A stretch of 64,000 bases of DNA, from NCBI GenBank assembly GCA_009760855.2, contig WPIO01000003.1:6569501-6633500 (forward strand), in the 5' to 3' direction. The position numbers and the translations under genes were made by a program. Source of the DNA: Cristatella mucedo (lineage: Eukaryota > Bryozoa > Phylactolaemata > Cristatellidae). Below the pieces are notes generated by a model. That model was not told the origin of the DNA and did not search any database. It saw only the letters and a list, made by a program, of their open reading frames with translations. Of the stretch, positions 38,601-50,230 are shown piece after piece (within the stretch, counting starts at the first letter, position 1; each line of letters begins with the position of its first letter).

Positions 38601-40337
38601 GTCTTAATTGGTCACCTAACAGCCTTTTTGAAAGGTCAAGGTACATGAGCTGAGTCCAAGGACATATGAATTATGTATATGACCCAATAAACACAGCTAT
38701 GCACAGATACTTTCGTAGAAATTGACATTTGGTTTCACAAAAAGAGTAGGTCTGGTTTTCACGGCTAATTGTATCTACACTCATGACATCTTGAAGAAGA
38801 CGAATGTGAGCTCCTCCCGAAATAGTGCTATTATTACCGTGCAAATTATTACCGTGCAAATTAAGTTTGCTCTCTCAGCCAGCGCATGTGAAGCAGTGCA
38901 TGTTGCATAAAGTTCCCTAGAAATATGAGCAATATTATGCCAGTATATATAAACACTGTTTACGTAATGTGCTCTTTCTCAAAAGTCTTGTTCCACTACT
39001 ACAAATGCACGAATCTGTCAAACGAAACCACAGATCCATGCTCAGCCATAAGATCAAGTAAACTGCAGCAGCTTCAGTCAAAGCTGTTTAGCAGTTGCTT
39101 GCAGTTAGTGCATCGTGTGTCGTTAAACTGATTAAACCATACGGTTGCTATGGAGGTTAGATATTTAAACACCGGGTTTCTAAGGAGTGACAAGTTCGCA
39201 ATTTTTGGCCACTTTGTTCTATACGAGCTCTCTTATGTCTGCTTTGGAGTTGAATGAGATTTGTGAATTGAGCTCTACAGCCCTAACAGCAGAGTAGCAC
39301 AAAGGTACAGCATGCTGGATCATACAGCCTAGAGGACATCTTACACATGGGCTAGCGCGAAGCGCCCGTCAAGTTCTATGATTTTATTCTTGTTGCCTGC
39401 CTACTGTCAATAAAATAAGCAAATTCTTCCTCCTACTACCCGAATCTCCTCCGAGCCACCAGCCACTGACCAGTTTGACTAATCTCTTAGAAAAATTTGA
39501 AGATATTGACCCTTAGGCTGTGATGCTGAAGCCCTTCCAGTAACAAGCCATCCTAGAAAAATTCGAACTAGTTTTAAGCCCAGGCAAACTGTTTTGCCCT
39601 TTAAATTGTCAGCAAAATAGAAAGTGGTTTCACCGAGTTCTCGGAAATGCTAGCACACGATCATGGATTGGCATGGTGGGACGACGTAATTGTGCGCTGA
39701 GCAGGGAGGCACAACCACCTGAGCTTATTGTAATGGGCGGTCTCTGAACCGATTAAGGAAGTAGTTGTGCAAGGCCGTGAAGCCTTTGCACCGCTGTGCA
39801 GGGATATTCACATTTTGGTTCAGTGGAAGGTTCAGCGGAAGATGATATCGCTTTAAGAATTTACCGCAATCCTATGGCTCTTTCGTGTCCCAGAATGGAA
39901 GCAGAGATGAGACTGGGGTGTATGCATCGAAGTGGTCCTATGGGCCTCTTTTATTCCGGTCTGATGGACACCAATTGGAAAAAGCCTAGACGGTTCGTAC
40001 GTGCATCCTTCATATACTGTCAAACACAAGCTTGAGGATCATGCTTGATTTACTCTTAAATCAGCATCCCATAATTCAGTAGGCACTTAGTGATGCTTTT
40101 CACTACTCCAACCATTGATTTATGACTGGCAAGTTTGCTAAGTGCATTCCATAAAAAAACTTGCTGCACTGCTCCGAATGACTGGAATCAGATCTTGGTG
40201 ATAATAAATGTATCCATATTTCTCTTCTGTTATGTGCTGCCAAACAGGCATGTGAGCTATTAGGCAAAAATTAGGAGCACAGGGCTATCTTGGCCTCTGA
40301 GTGCCCTCTGCCGTCTCAGCTGGCCTGAATCACACAT

Positions 40338-40635
40338 AATAATAATAATAATAATATTGCACTTGATAAAGCGCCCTCAGAGAACTTAATCTCTTTCTAG
40401 GCGCTTTACATTTGCTGCAAAGTGATACGCAATAGAATAGTAAGTAAAATCATGCTTGAAAAACAAACAAAATGAATAACATGGTTAGGGGTTACATGCA
40501 CTGGGTCAGCATGCAAATGTGGTTAGTGGCAGCATGCACAGTGTCAGCACGCATAAGCACATCGAGGACGAATCACAAGGACCCACTAAATGCTGTCCTA
40601 AATAGGTGTGTTTTTAAGTTTCTTTTAAATGTATA
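40338..40635 (-). mobile_element. LINE family A 3' end, left arm of an inverted pair
   Basis: AAT units, then the terminus GCACTTGATAAAGCGCCCTC, AATCTCTTTCTAGGCGCTTTACA, and on to TTTTTAAGTTTCTTTTAAATGT. It is nearly identical, in reverse, to 41212-41510. It breaks off into a GA-rich stretch at about 40640-40760. Confidence 0.9.
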
Positions 40636-40639
40636 AAAG

Positions 40640-40685
40640 GAAGATTCGAATACTAAAAATACGACAGGGAGAGAAAAAGAGAGAC

Positions 40686-40716
<31 letters not shown>

Positions 40717-40760
40717 GAGAGAGAGACATAGAGGGGAAAGAGAAGAAGAAGAAAAATACG
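40640..40760. repeat. GA/GACA-rich low-complexity tract
   Basis: Purine-rich GAGA/GACA sequence between two inverted LINE arms. Confidence 0.85.
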
Positions 40761-40779
40761 GTTCTCTAGTTAATGATGA

Positions 40780-41479
40780 ACGGGGCAGTGAAGACAAGTT
40801 GGGGCCAACTTTCAGATGGCTGGTTAACACTGGCCTACCAGCATGTGCGATCAGGCGATTGCAGCTGGTGCAAAACTCTGCAGCTAGGCTTGTCTGTCGT
40901 GAGCGTCGCAGTTGCCACATTACTCCACTTCTCGCCGACCTGCACTGGCTACCAGTGAGGCAACGGATTGACTTCAAGGTTTTGTCGCTCACTTTTAGGT
41001 CCCTTCATTCTATGGCTCCAGCCTATCTTTCAGATATACTACCCCATCAGGCCAAGCATCGTACCACCCGCTTCTCGGAATCCAACAGTCTGGAAATACC
41101 TCGTACAAACCTTAAATCCTTTAAATACCGTGCATTTAGCTCGTATGCTCCCAAAGCCTGGAACTCCCTCTCGACCTGCGTCAGAACATCCCATGACCTG
41201 ACCACATTTAAAAGAAACTTAAAAACACACCTATTTAGGACAGCATTTAGTGGGTCCCTGTGATTCGTCCTTGATGTGCTTATGCGTGCTGACACTGTGC
41301 ATGCTGCCACTAACCACATTTGCATGCTGACCCTGTGCATGTCACCCCTAACCATATTATTCATTTTGTTTGTTTTTCAAGCATGATTTTACTTACTATT
41401 CTATTGCATATCACTTTGCAGCAAATGTAAAGCGCCTAGAAAGAGATTAAGTTCTCTGAGGGCGCTTTATCAAGTGCAA

Positions 41480-41510
<31 letters not shown>

Positions 41511-41512
41511 AC
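40780..41512 (+). mobile_element. LINE family A C-terminus and 3' end, right arm of an inverted pair
   Basis: An open frame 40799-41263 reads CAIRRLQLVQNSAARLVCRE, HITPLLADLHWLPVRQRIDF, VLSLTFRSLHSMAPAYLSDI and ends FKRNLKTHLFRTAFSGSL. This is the C-terminal tail of ORF2 in L2/CR1-like LINEs (the LADLHWLPVxxRIxFK signature). The 3' end GCGCCTAGAAAGAGATTAAG, GCGCTTTATCAAGTGCAAT and (ATT)n follow. It is 5' truncated, and young judging by the intact frame. Confidence 0.92.
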
Positions 41513-42516
41513 ACCGATTTGGCTGGCTGGATTGAGCGCCTTTTAACGAGGCGGTGTGTTATGGTCTTGCAAGCCTTGACGAGCGCTCCGAGAATCAAGA
41601 TGGTGAGGCATATGCTACACCCACAGCCGATTCTGACTCTGAAGCTGGAAAGCAAGGACCATGCATCCCTAAAGGAAGTGAGAGCTGAATGAGAACAAAA
41701 TAACACTTTCCCAGTTGGGTTCAGGTTCATCCCGCGGTTTTCTATTATGACTAGATATCCGTAGCCGATAGCTGGTAGCCCACTTTCGATTTGTGAGACA
41801 ACCACGACTGCTGGGTAAGGGGGTCAGCATGTCACTGAGGAAGTTGTAGGTCTTTCCATTCAGACTTCAGCAGCCCAGACTTCAGAGCTTTTTCAAGCTT
41901 TTTTGTCTAGTGCAGGTTTCAGGCGATCGTTCTATGGTAGTTGGTCATTCCTGCCTTGGCCTATCTGATTTCACTTTACCAAGAACCACTGGCAGGTTGA
42001 TTGTGCCAGCTTCACTGATGGGGCCTACATATCCTTCTGCTTGCCAGGTGAGCTAGCCGATGATTGGCACGAATAGTCGATGTATAGGAGCTGTTTGAGC
42101 CACTTCTCGTGACTCATCGCAATCATCCACCGTGCAGGTAGTGTGCAAGGGTCCCACCTCCTACATAGCCATAGTTAGCCATAGTGCATGCTTAAGATGC
42201 AGCCTTAGTCGAGAGGCCGGTGGTACAGTTACTGTTGTTTACATGCAGCGAATGCATTATAAAGATCAGTCGTAAGCAGAAGCAGCTGTTTTAGGAACCA
42301 AAATCTGGCCAGCATCTCTGCTGTACTATAAATAGGCTGCTCCCTGACCAAAAGCTGAGGCAATACTGCCACTGCTCAATTAATAATTGTGTGTGCTCAT
42401 GTGAGCTGAGTCTTGTGGCCACATGCCAATGAAGTCATCTCGGGCAGCTACACCAGGTGCAAATTTCAGCTTCTCTGTTAATTACTGAGCTGTTGTGTTC
42501 ATACGCACAGTATGTG

Positions 42517-42557
<41 letters not shown>

Positions 42558-42612
42558 CTATGTATCTGTATGTCTCTGTGTGTGTCTGTATGTCTATGTG
42601 TGTGTGTGTGCT
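42517..42612. repeat. (GT)n and GT/CTAT mixed microsatellite
   Basis: A pure GT core at about 42519-42555, then TGTATGTCTCTGTG-type repeats. Confidence 0.94.
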
Positions 42613-43706
42613 GCTTGCATGCATGCGTGTTTAATAGTGCTAATGTGTGGCTTAGAAGTGACCGTTCGAGAGGTTGCATTAGCAAGTTCGTGGTCATCTG
42701 AAAAAAGGTGAAATTTTTCACCATCAGGCCTAAACTCTTGGACGTTATTCATCCAGGCTCACACTTTCATGCATACAAATTCGGATGAAGTTTACATAAA
42801 TCCTACGGTCACTGCCTCCTCTTGTCCACAAGGCAATATACACCTGTATGTGCAGTAATGTCATAAGCCCATATGCAAACCACACACCACAATAGGGTTT
42901 CGAATGCTTGGTGCCGAGTTTTGCTAGGCTTTTAATAAAACCTATTCATTCAACATGGGCACTGAGCCACTAATGCATGTAGTTCACGTGACTTCCGCGT
43001 GCTTCCTCTGGATAAGGCTAGCATGGAATTATCGCATTGGACTAGTTAGCCGAGTAAAGGCTGCCGAGGTGCTCTGCATTGCCCTCCCCAAAAAAGCACA
43101 GCTTGTTGCTTTGCTCCGAATGACTGGGGCCGTATCCTGCCGGTAATAAGTTTACCAGTATCTCCCCACTGCTGTATGCTGCCAAGCAGGCATTGTGAGC
43201 TTCTAAGTAAAAACCTGGGGGTAGGTGGGCAGTGACAACACTGTCTTGGCCGTCAATGGCTTTTTCCATGTTAGTGGGCTAGAGTTCACACGAACAGATT
43301 CATGTATTATCACGATCTCTGCCGGATATCAGTAGTAGGCTTGGAATTGTGTATCAAAATATGGCAAACGATGCATAAGAGTCATGTCCACCGTTGCTTG
43401 CATAGCAGAGCAGCAGCTGTGCACATGGCTGGCATTAACACAGCGCTGAGAGTCTGATTGCCGGAATGACGCCGAGAATGGTCTTCGTGTATTCTTGAAA
43501 CAGCACAGCTTTGCATATGTTTCTACTTCGACATTGCAATAATGGCTTAAGAGAATGCATCGTAGCTGTGCCCATGTGTGGCGTTGTGTGCTGCTGCTTC
43601 CCCTGTTCATCTGGTGGCGTGAAAGAGAAAGCATTCGAGCGAGAGATATCTGGCTGGCAGCTCGCACGTGTGCTTAAAAGAAAAATGACCTCCTGTCGTG
43701 ATCTAG

Positions 43707-43804
43707 GGCCCTGCACAGCAACCATGAACGACTTCTGGCGCATGGTATGGCAGGAGAACGTAGGCTGCATCGTGATGCTCACTAAGTTCTTCTCCTACTC
43801 GAAG
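43707..43804 (+). CDS. PTP gene exon 5: D1 DFWRMVW exon (residues 135-167)
   Basis: The acceptor is gtgatctag and the donor gtgagt. Two bases complete the split Gly, giving QGPCTATMNDFWRMVWQ across the junction, then ENVGCIVMLTKF and SYSK. The DFWRM(V/I)W motif and the following Ile-Val-Met-Leu-Thr strand are core PTP elements. Exit is phase 0. In D2 the equivalents of exons 4 and 5 are fused in exon 12. Confidence 0.95.
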
Positions 43805-43849
43805 GTGAGTGATCAGGGGATCGGTTTGCCTTGGACCCTCGTGTGATGT

Positions 43850-44680
43850 AATGTAAAGTAATTTATCTCTGTCTGTAACTTTACAAAGCCACAAAGACTA
43901 AGTGGGTGTAACTTCACAAAGCCACAAATACTAAGTGGGTGTTACGCTAGAGAGTTTTCTATAGTATACTCAAAGCTTAAGTAGCTTTCGGTGCGCATAC
44001 GGTAGCCAGCAGACTTCATCTCACGAAACAAAGAGAAAGTGAGAAGCAGAGCTGAGTCAGCAGGGCAGTTGAGGTAGTGCGTAGCACGGAAGTAGCAGTT
44101 CGGGACAGCTGGAAATTATATTCCGCAATCGGCAGAAGGAGAGTAGATGTCATCGTGTAAGAATTGTGGTAGTGATTTCCATAGCCTAGAATATGCAGAG
44201 CAAAATTATTTGTCGCTAACGGTCTTTAAGCAGAGGAATGGAACAGCTAATTTATTGTCCATCGAGGACCTGAGGGCTCGATGAGCTTGAAACTGGTGCA
44301 GCAGTTCAGCGAGATATGAAGGAGCCAATGCTTGGCAGGCCTCATCGGTCACATTAAGAACTTTACTCAGTATCTGTATGCATTGATCAACCGGAAGCCA
44401 TCGAAACTCCTTCAGCAAAGGAGAAACATGGTCAAAGCTCTGGGATCTTTTAACTAGCCTTGCAGCCATATTCATCACCAGTCGTAGTGGCCTAGTGGCT
44501 TTTTAGGTAGTCCTACCAAAATAGAATCGCAATAATCTAGCCGATACAGAACCAGCAGGCTAGTTAAATTTTTAGCAAGCCATTGTGATGTGTGTATCTC
44601 TGTCTGCAACTCCACAAAGCCACGAAGACTATGTGGGTGTTACACAGGAGATTTTTGTATAGCATGATCTTTAACAAAAA
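43850..44680 (-). mobile_element. LINE family B fragments
   Basis: The stretch 44206-44478 on the minus strand keeps FDHVSPLLKEFRWLPVDQCIQ, then APSYLAELLHQF and RALRSSMDNKLAVPFLCLKT. This is the C-terminal region of a second L2/CR1-like family, colinear with 55573-56103. A second, shorter 3' piece (CTGTCTGCAACTCCACAAAG, ATGTGGGTGTTACACAGGAG) lies at 44590-44670. Confidence 0.78.
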
Positions 44681-44984
44681 AAATATAGAAGATACTGGCA
44701 GATAGTTTTCAAGGATCTCTTAATCTAATTCAGGCTTTTTAAGTATCGGTCTGACGATGGCCGATTTGAAGGACAAAGGTACAACCCCACTTTTCTAGCG
44801 AAGCATTAACAATTTGAATTTTGGCTGGAAGATCACAGAGGGTATGGTACAGGGTCTTGAGGAGACGAGCTCTTTTTACTAGACTTTATTAAGGTAGCCA
44901 CATAGCATGCAGAAACCTTTTCAGAAGTGTGCAGCCAGGCCATAGTTAATCGGTTGCTGGTCAGTGTATGCAATAAACGAAAGG

Positions 44985-45062
44985 CAAGTAATAATGGAAA
45001 TACTAATGCATTTGATATATCGCCCTCACATGACTAAATCTCATTCTAGGCTCTTTACCTAG
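44985..45062 (-). mobile_element. LINE 3' terminus fragment
   Basis: GCATTTGATATATCGCCCTCA, AAATCTCATTCTAGGCTCTTTAC resembles the inverted family A terminus. Only about 75 bp remain. Confidence 0.55.
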
Positions 45063-45213
45063 TGCCGGGGTAAGCTTTCACACTGCCACCTTCCTTCCTT
45101 TCAGCCCGTGACCCGGTTGAGAAAAAAGGCCGCAGCTAACGCTGCCGTTATTGTAAGAGCCGTTGCTCCAGAATGCCAAACAATCCCAGGCAACCACCCA
45201 ATGGCCGACTGAG

Positions 45214-45290
45214 ACTACCAGTGCTGCTGCTGCTGGTGCTGCTGCTGGTGCTGCTGCTAGCAGCAGCTGCTGCTAGTGCTGCTTGCCTCT
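45214..45290. repeat. CTG-rich trinucleotide tract with CAG partner
   Basis: A CTG/GTG-rich run followed by CTAGCAGCAGCTGCTGCTAG. The segment can fold on itself (CAGCAGCTGCTG palindrome at about 45259-45276). The Leu-rich frame through it has no other support as a gene. Confidence 0.85.
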
Positions 45291-46963
45291 TACCTCTTGC
45301 CGACCTCTCAACGGCTGGCCGTGCCAGGTACCTCACGGAGGTGATGCCCTTCTTACCCTGTGGGCGACCAAGGAAGCACTTAACTAGGCCTTAATGATGC
45401 AGCTGCCCCAGCTTCATCGCAGTATAAGCTCTCACTCATGCTGCTGCCTCTAAGGACTGCCGGCAGCAGGTCTGCTCGGATAGGATCCAGGTTTAATTGC
45501 TAGCCGGCCCCAACTGGGTCAGGTAGGCTCTGTGCTATGGAAGACTGGCCACTGCTCGGCCGCCTCCACCGATCGTGGGGGCGCAGCAGGAGCAGGAGCA
45601 TGATCAGGCTTGGCTAGGTCTCCTGCCGGGCTTGCTCTCCTGGACTGGCCTTTCCTTCGGCACGGAACATAGTCGACCCGCAGGGCATGATTTGGGCACT
45701 CATTATTGAGGATTCATCGCTCGGTCTGCCTGAGCCGTCTCGATGGTGACCCGGCGCCGCTGGCAGAAGACAGTGCAAGCTGGTTCTGAACCAAAAGCGC
45801 AGTCTCAAAAGCACGGCAGCAACTGCGAGGTCAGCAACAATTTGCTGCTTGCAATACGCCCACACTTTTCTGGAATTTCTTGCTACGTTATCAATGATGA
45901 AGTTGTGCTGTCTGCATGTTTCAGCTCCTAATTAGAAGCCGATCATATTTCTTGCAATTTTTCGACTGAAAGTATGCTCAGACTGGTTCTTATTTTGCTT
46001 ACCACAAAGCCATGTTTGTGTGGACACTTAAAAAACATTCGTAAATTATTCAGCCCCTGACCGGCTCTATTAGTCGTGATGGACTCGATGATAGACCTGC
46101 TTGTCGGTGATGGATCTTCTGTTGAAGGGGCGGGTTACGGCTCCCACTCATAGGGTGGTCGTATCGCCACGAGGCTATGGTCGTGCCAAATGTGCTGTGG
46201 TCGGGGATGGTTGTGCACAGCAGTTTGGTAGGAGAAGGACCCATCTCCTATCGTCTTGAAGTAAGTCTATTGGTACCTAGGCGTCTGAGACACCTAGCAG
46301 GCCTGCAATATCTGCTCGAAGCTCCCGGCTAACTAGCTGCCTCCTCCACAATGTTACAAATGGATAGGCACACTATGGCTCATCCATAAAAATTTTCTTC
46401 ACAGGCCAAGCACAGAAAGTATGTTCACATATTATCAATAGGCTATTGTCTGCATTGTACATATACACATCCGCACACGCACGCCAAGCGCCCGAGCCTG
46501 CTTTTACTGTCAGTATTTTTTCTTTGCCTCTCACGACTATCTTCCAAAGGAGCCGATTCACTGCTCACAGTTAAAATGATGATCTGATGAGCCGATAGCT
46601 TTAGTAATGTCTATTCAGTCAGGATGATCATTCGTCGGTGCCTTATCTAGTCTCCCTCATTAACAGTCAATCTTTTCAGTTCAACTGTATTGTTTGCTAA
46701 TGTATCCCCAACTCATAGGCAGCCTTTGTTCTCCTCAGATTGGTTTGTGATGAAATCGATTGGTCGTGAGTCTATTATGCACATGTCATGCAAATATGTG
46801 AGTATGTCAGTATTCTGTCGTATCCCCCTGACTGCTGATAGGATTGAGATTAACAACTATTGACCGTTTTAGTGCAACTCTTCCCCACTCTCTATGGTCT
46901 CCGGTTCTGTCTGTCTTTCACTCTCTCTGTCTTGCTGTCTATCTGACTCCCCCAACGTCTACC

Positions 46964-47156
<193 letters not shown>

Positions 47157-49263
47157 ACTTGTTTACCACTCTCTACATGTCTGACTTTCCGGTAAGAATT
47201 AAGTACAGGGTGCATGCAGGAAGAACTCACGGGTCGCCAAGCAAGGTATAAGGCATCAATGTAGACGAGGTACCACAGTGAACGTCCATCCTGCTAACGG
47301 TGCCCCTACAGCGGCTCGACCACAACCATGGTGTAACATGGGAATGGAGGCATTACGAATAATGTTGTTATGTGTAGCAAACTTTTGGCACTTAATCCAT
47401 GTGCCCATATTTACTCTACCGGCAGTTCACTTGTGAACCGAGGTAGCCTATGCAGATAGCCTATCGGTAGCCAAAATATATGGGCCTCGGGATTGAGTAT
47501 TGACTAAGAGTATATAAGGAGCTGATCGTAGTAATCGGGATTCGGCCTAATGCATGCTCTCTTAAAACGCTATTGAATGGGGACAGAAAAGTTAAACAAG
47601 GTAAAGGTCGGCCAATTCAGCAGCCTCGTTTATATAGCTGCCAAACAGCCTTAGCTGAAGTCACCCTGCTTGCAGCTAGCGATAGAGACACGACTGCTGG
47701 ATGGCTCAAATCGACCAACTGGAGCCTGAAGGGTGAGTACCTTGTAGCTGGGCTAAGCTACCCTGTGGCAAGTGCAGCTTGGTGTGTGCTGGCTGGGGAG
47801 AGAGAGACCAGCAGCAAGCAGCCGTGGCTTATTGTAATAGAGCGGAATGCAGTTTTACAGCATCCATGTCGTGGCAGTATCGAGCATAGAGCTGTTGTAG
47901 GGAGTCCCTCCTTGTTGATAGGTCGGGACTCTCTTGCAGTGGCAGCTGAAGCAGAAGTGCAAGAGATTATTAGGGACGTACCAAATATCTCTGTGATTAG
48001 GCTTTTGATTAGGGTGATCAGAGTGCAATAGTACAGTACAGCTACAGAGCCTAGCCATCAATCGATGTAGCAGAGCTGGTGGCCGACCAGAACTGGCTAT
48101 CACGTTATGGCCTGCTCGATTCTAAGCTCTGGTAGATTCTCGTTGGCGCAGGTTTATGTTCGTCAGTCGCAGCTGAGGTTTTTATAACTCATCACCTACA
48201 TCATGTTCAGCTGAAATTAGGTTTGAGCCTTCCATTTGTTTCTGCATGCTTATGGATATTAGCAGTTCCAGGTATCAAACATTATGAGTCAACTTGATAT
48301 CTGTTGACCATCATGCTTCCATAACGATTGTCTTCCTTGTATGTTATCTTGTGGTGTCATGTCTTATACGTAGCATTCCTAGTGTCCACAGCAAAGCAAA
48401 TGCACGTGCTTCAAATTGGGCATGTGCGTGTGCTTGAATGTGTCCGTGTGCTTGCGTGTGTGTGGAGAAATGGTTGAGGCTGCAGTTGTTTTCTGAGTGC
48501 CTTTATTTTGCACTACATATAGCACCTTTGACTGTACGTGTACCAAAATGGACATTAGAAACTCGCAGAGAGGCTGTGTTTTTAAAGACCAATAGATGAA
48601 AAGTTGCTGCTCTGTGTAAGTAATTAGATTCAATTTTTAGCTAGTGGCTGTATGCAAGAAAATTTGTCAGTAAGTGTCACCCAAAGATCTGGCCTAAAGT
48701 AGGCGTGAATCAATGCACCAATACCGGACAAAAGTGGAATCTTTATGAGCAGGTAGCAGCTATGCAAAAGTTTTGCAAAGACTTGGAATTTTTCTGTCTG
48801 CCACGAATTCTTAGCATGTCTACCAATAGGTTGGGCCCACATACTCTGACCAGATGGTATGGCATGTATACACCACGCATAAGTACTTTCAGTAAATCTG
48901 TCGAGTAAATCTACCAGTTTGCCTCTGCCTGCCTAGGTATTTGTCTGTTCTGCGTATTCGTCTTATTTTATATCTTTCTATTATTCCTTCTATTTGCATA
49001 TGTTGTTCTGAAGCATCTGCATTCCTTCGTCTCTTTTTCTAATTCTGCTCACCAAGCCTCTCTATCTCTTCTTTGCTTTCTTACTTATGTTTTCTTCATC
49101 AACCTGGTTGAATGGGTTTTCTTCATACCTTTTGGTCTTCTCTCTTTCTTATTTAATCTTCTTTCGTGACAGTTTTTCTAGCTTTGTTACCCGTTAAATA
49201 ATGTATAGCCTTATTTTTTCTGCTGTGCCCAGCATACATTGCTCCCTTATACAATCTCTGCAG

Positions 49264-49380
49264 ATGCAGTGTGAGAAATACTGGCACAACACTTATAATC
49301 TCTATGGCGACATTCACGTTCGACAGGACTCACAGGAGGATGCGTGTCACTATACTTTTCGTCGCTTCTGGATCTCAAAG
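49264..49380 (+). CDS. PTP gene exon 6: D1 KYW exon (residues 168-206)
   Basis: The acceptor is acaatctctgcag; the exon is 39 codons in phase 0. It encodes MQCEKYWHN and LYGDIHV, then YTFRRFWISK, matching the family pattern KCxxYWP...YGDIxV...YxxRxFxL. The Pro after KYW is His here. The only donor keeping the protein in frame is AAG|GCACGT, a GC-type donor; reading on meets TAG within three codons. The next exon begins in phase 0 at the corresponding protein position, which supports the boundary. Confidence 0.88.
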
Positions 49381-49889
49381 GCACGTATTTAGTGAGCGCA
49401 CTTGAGCTGCTTCGGTCACCATACTTACCTCCTTCACACAATTATTCGTCTATCTGCTGTTGCTTCATTGTCTGCCAGGCGGTCTGTCATTATCAGTACC
49501 TCTGCTCTCTGTGAGTGTTTGTGTGTGTGTGCCTGCGCTCCCTGCACGCGCGTCTTCCTCTGGCTGTCTCGACCCCTCACTTACCTCTCTTTCTACTCCT
49601 CAATTTTCTTAAACTGAACCATGACAAAACTAACCTCTACTCATAGGACATCCCAAGGATGCAGCTGGTCTAGGAGACTTCGCTCTTCTACGTGGTGATG
49701 CTGTTGTGAGACCGTCATCATGTGCTCAGAATATACGTTTTCTCTTTGATAACTGCTTAACGTTTAAAAAATTCATTAAGAAAGACCACTTCCACAGCTA
49801 GCCATCACGTTCGATTCCTGTCCACGACCAAGGAATGATCTGGGTTCTAGGCTGGACGACTGGAATACAATTTTGGCTGGGCTACCAAA

Positions 49890-50230
49890 ATAAGCCACCA
49901 AGTCTCTGGTGCTGAACATGGCTGAAGGGTTAGTCAAAAATCAAAGAGGTTTAGCCATGTGTCTCCTTTGCTGAAGGAACTGCGATGGCTCCTGGTTGAT
50001 CAACGGATATAGAGACAAATTCTTACTCTGACCCACCAGCAAAGCGCAGGCTTGGATCTATAATACCTAGTTAAACAGCTGCATCAGCTTCAGCCTCCTC
50101 TTACCCTCAGGTCCTCTATAGATTTAGCTGCTCCATTCCATCACTTAAAGGCCGTTGGCGATAAAGCCTTTTGTTCTGCTGATCCTAGGTAGTGAACTCA
50201 CTTCCACAATTCCTACATAAGAGCATCTTA
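49890..50230 (+). mobile_element. LINE family B C-terminal fragment
   Basis: AGCCATGTGTCTCCTTTGCTGAAGGAACTGCGATGGCTCCTGG-type sequence gives the (H)VSPLLKELRWLLVDQR block in forward orientation; it continues through the AELLHQF-like and LRSSID region to CTTCCACAATTCCTACATAAG and joins an AAT run. Confidence 0.7.

Noticed and set aside
49640-49700. Possible extra D1 exon between exons 6 and 7
   Set aside because: The open stretch (QLV then a stop) has no PTP match, and exons 6 and 7 join directly in phase at the expected protein position.
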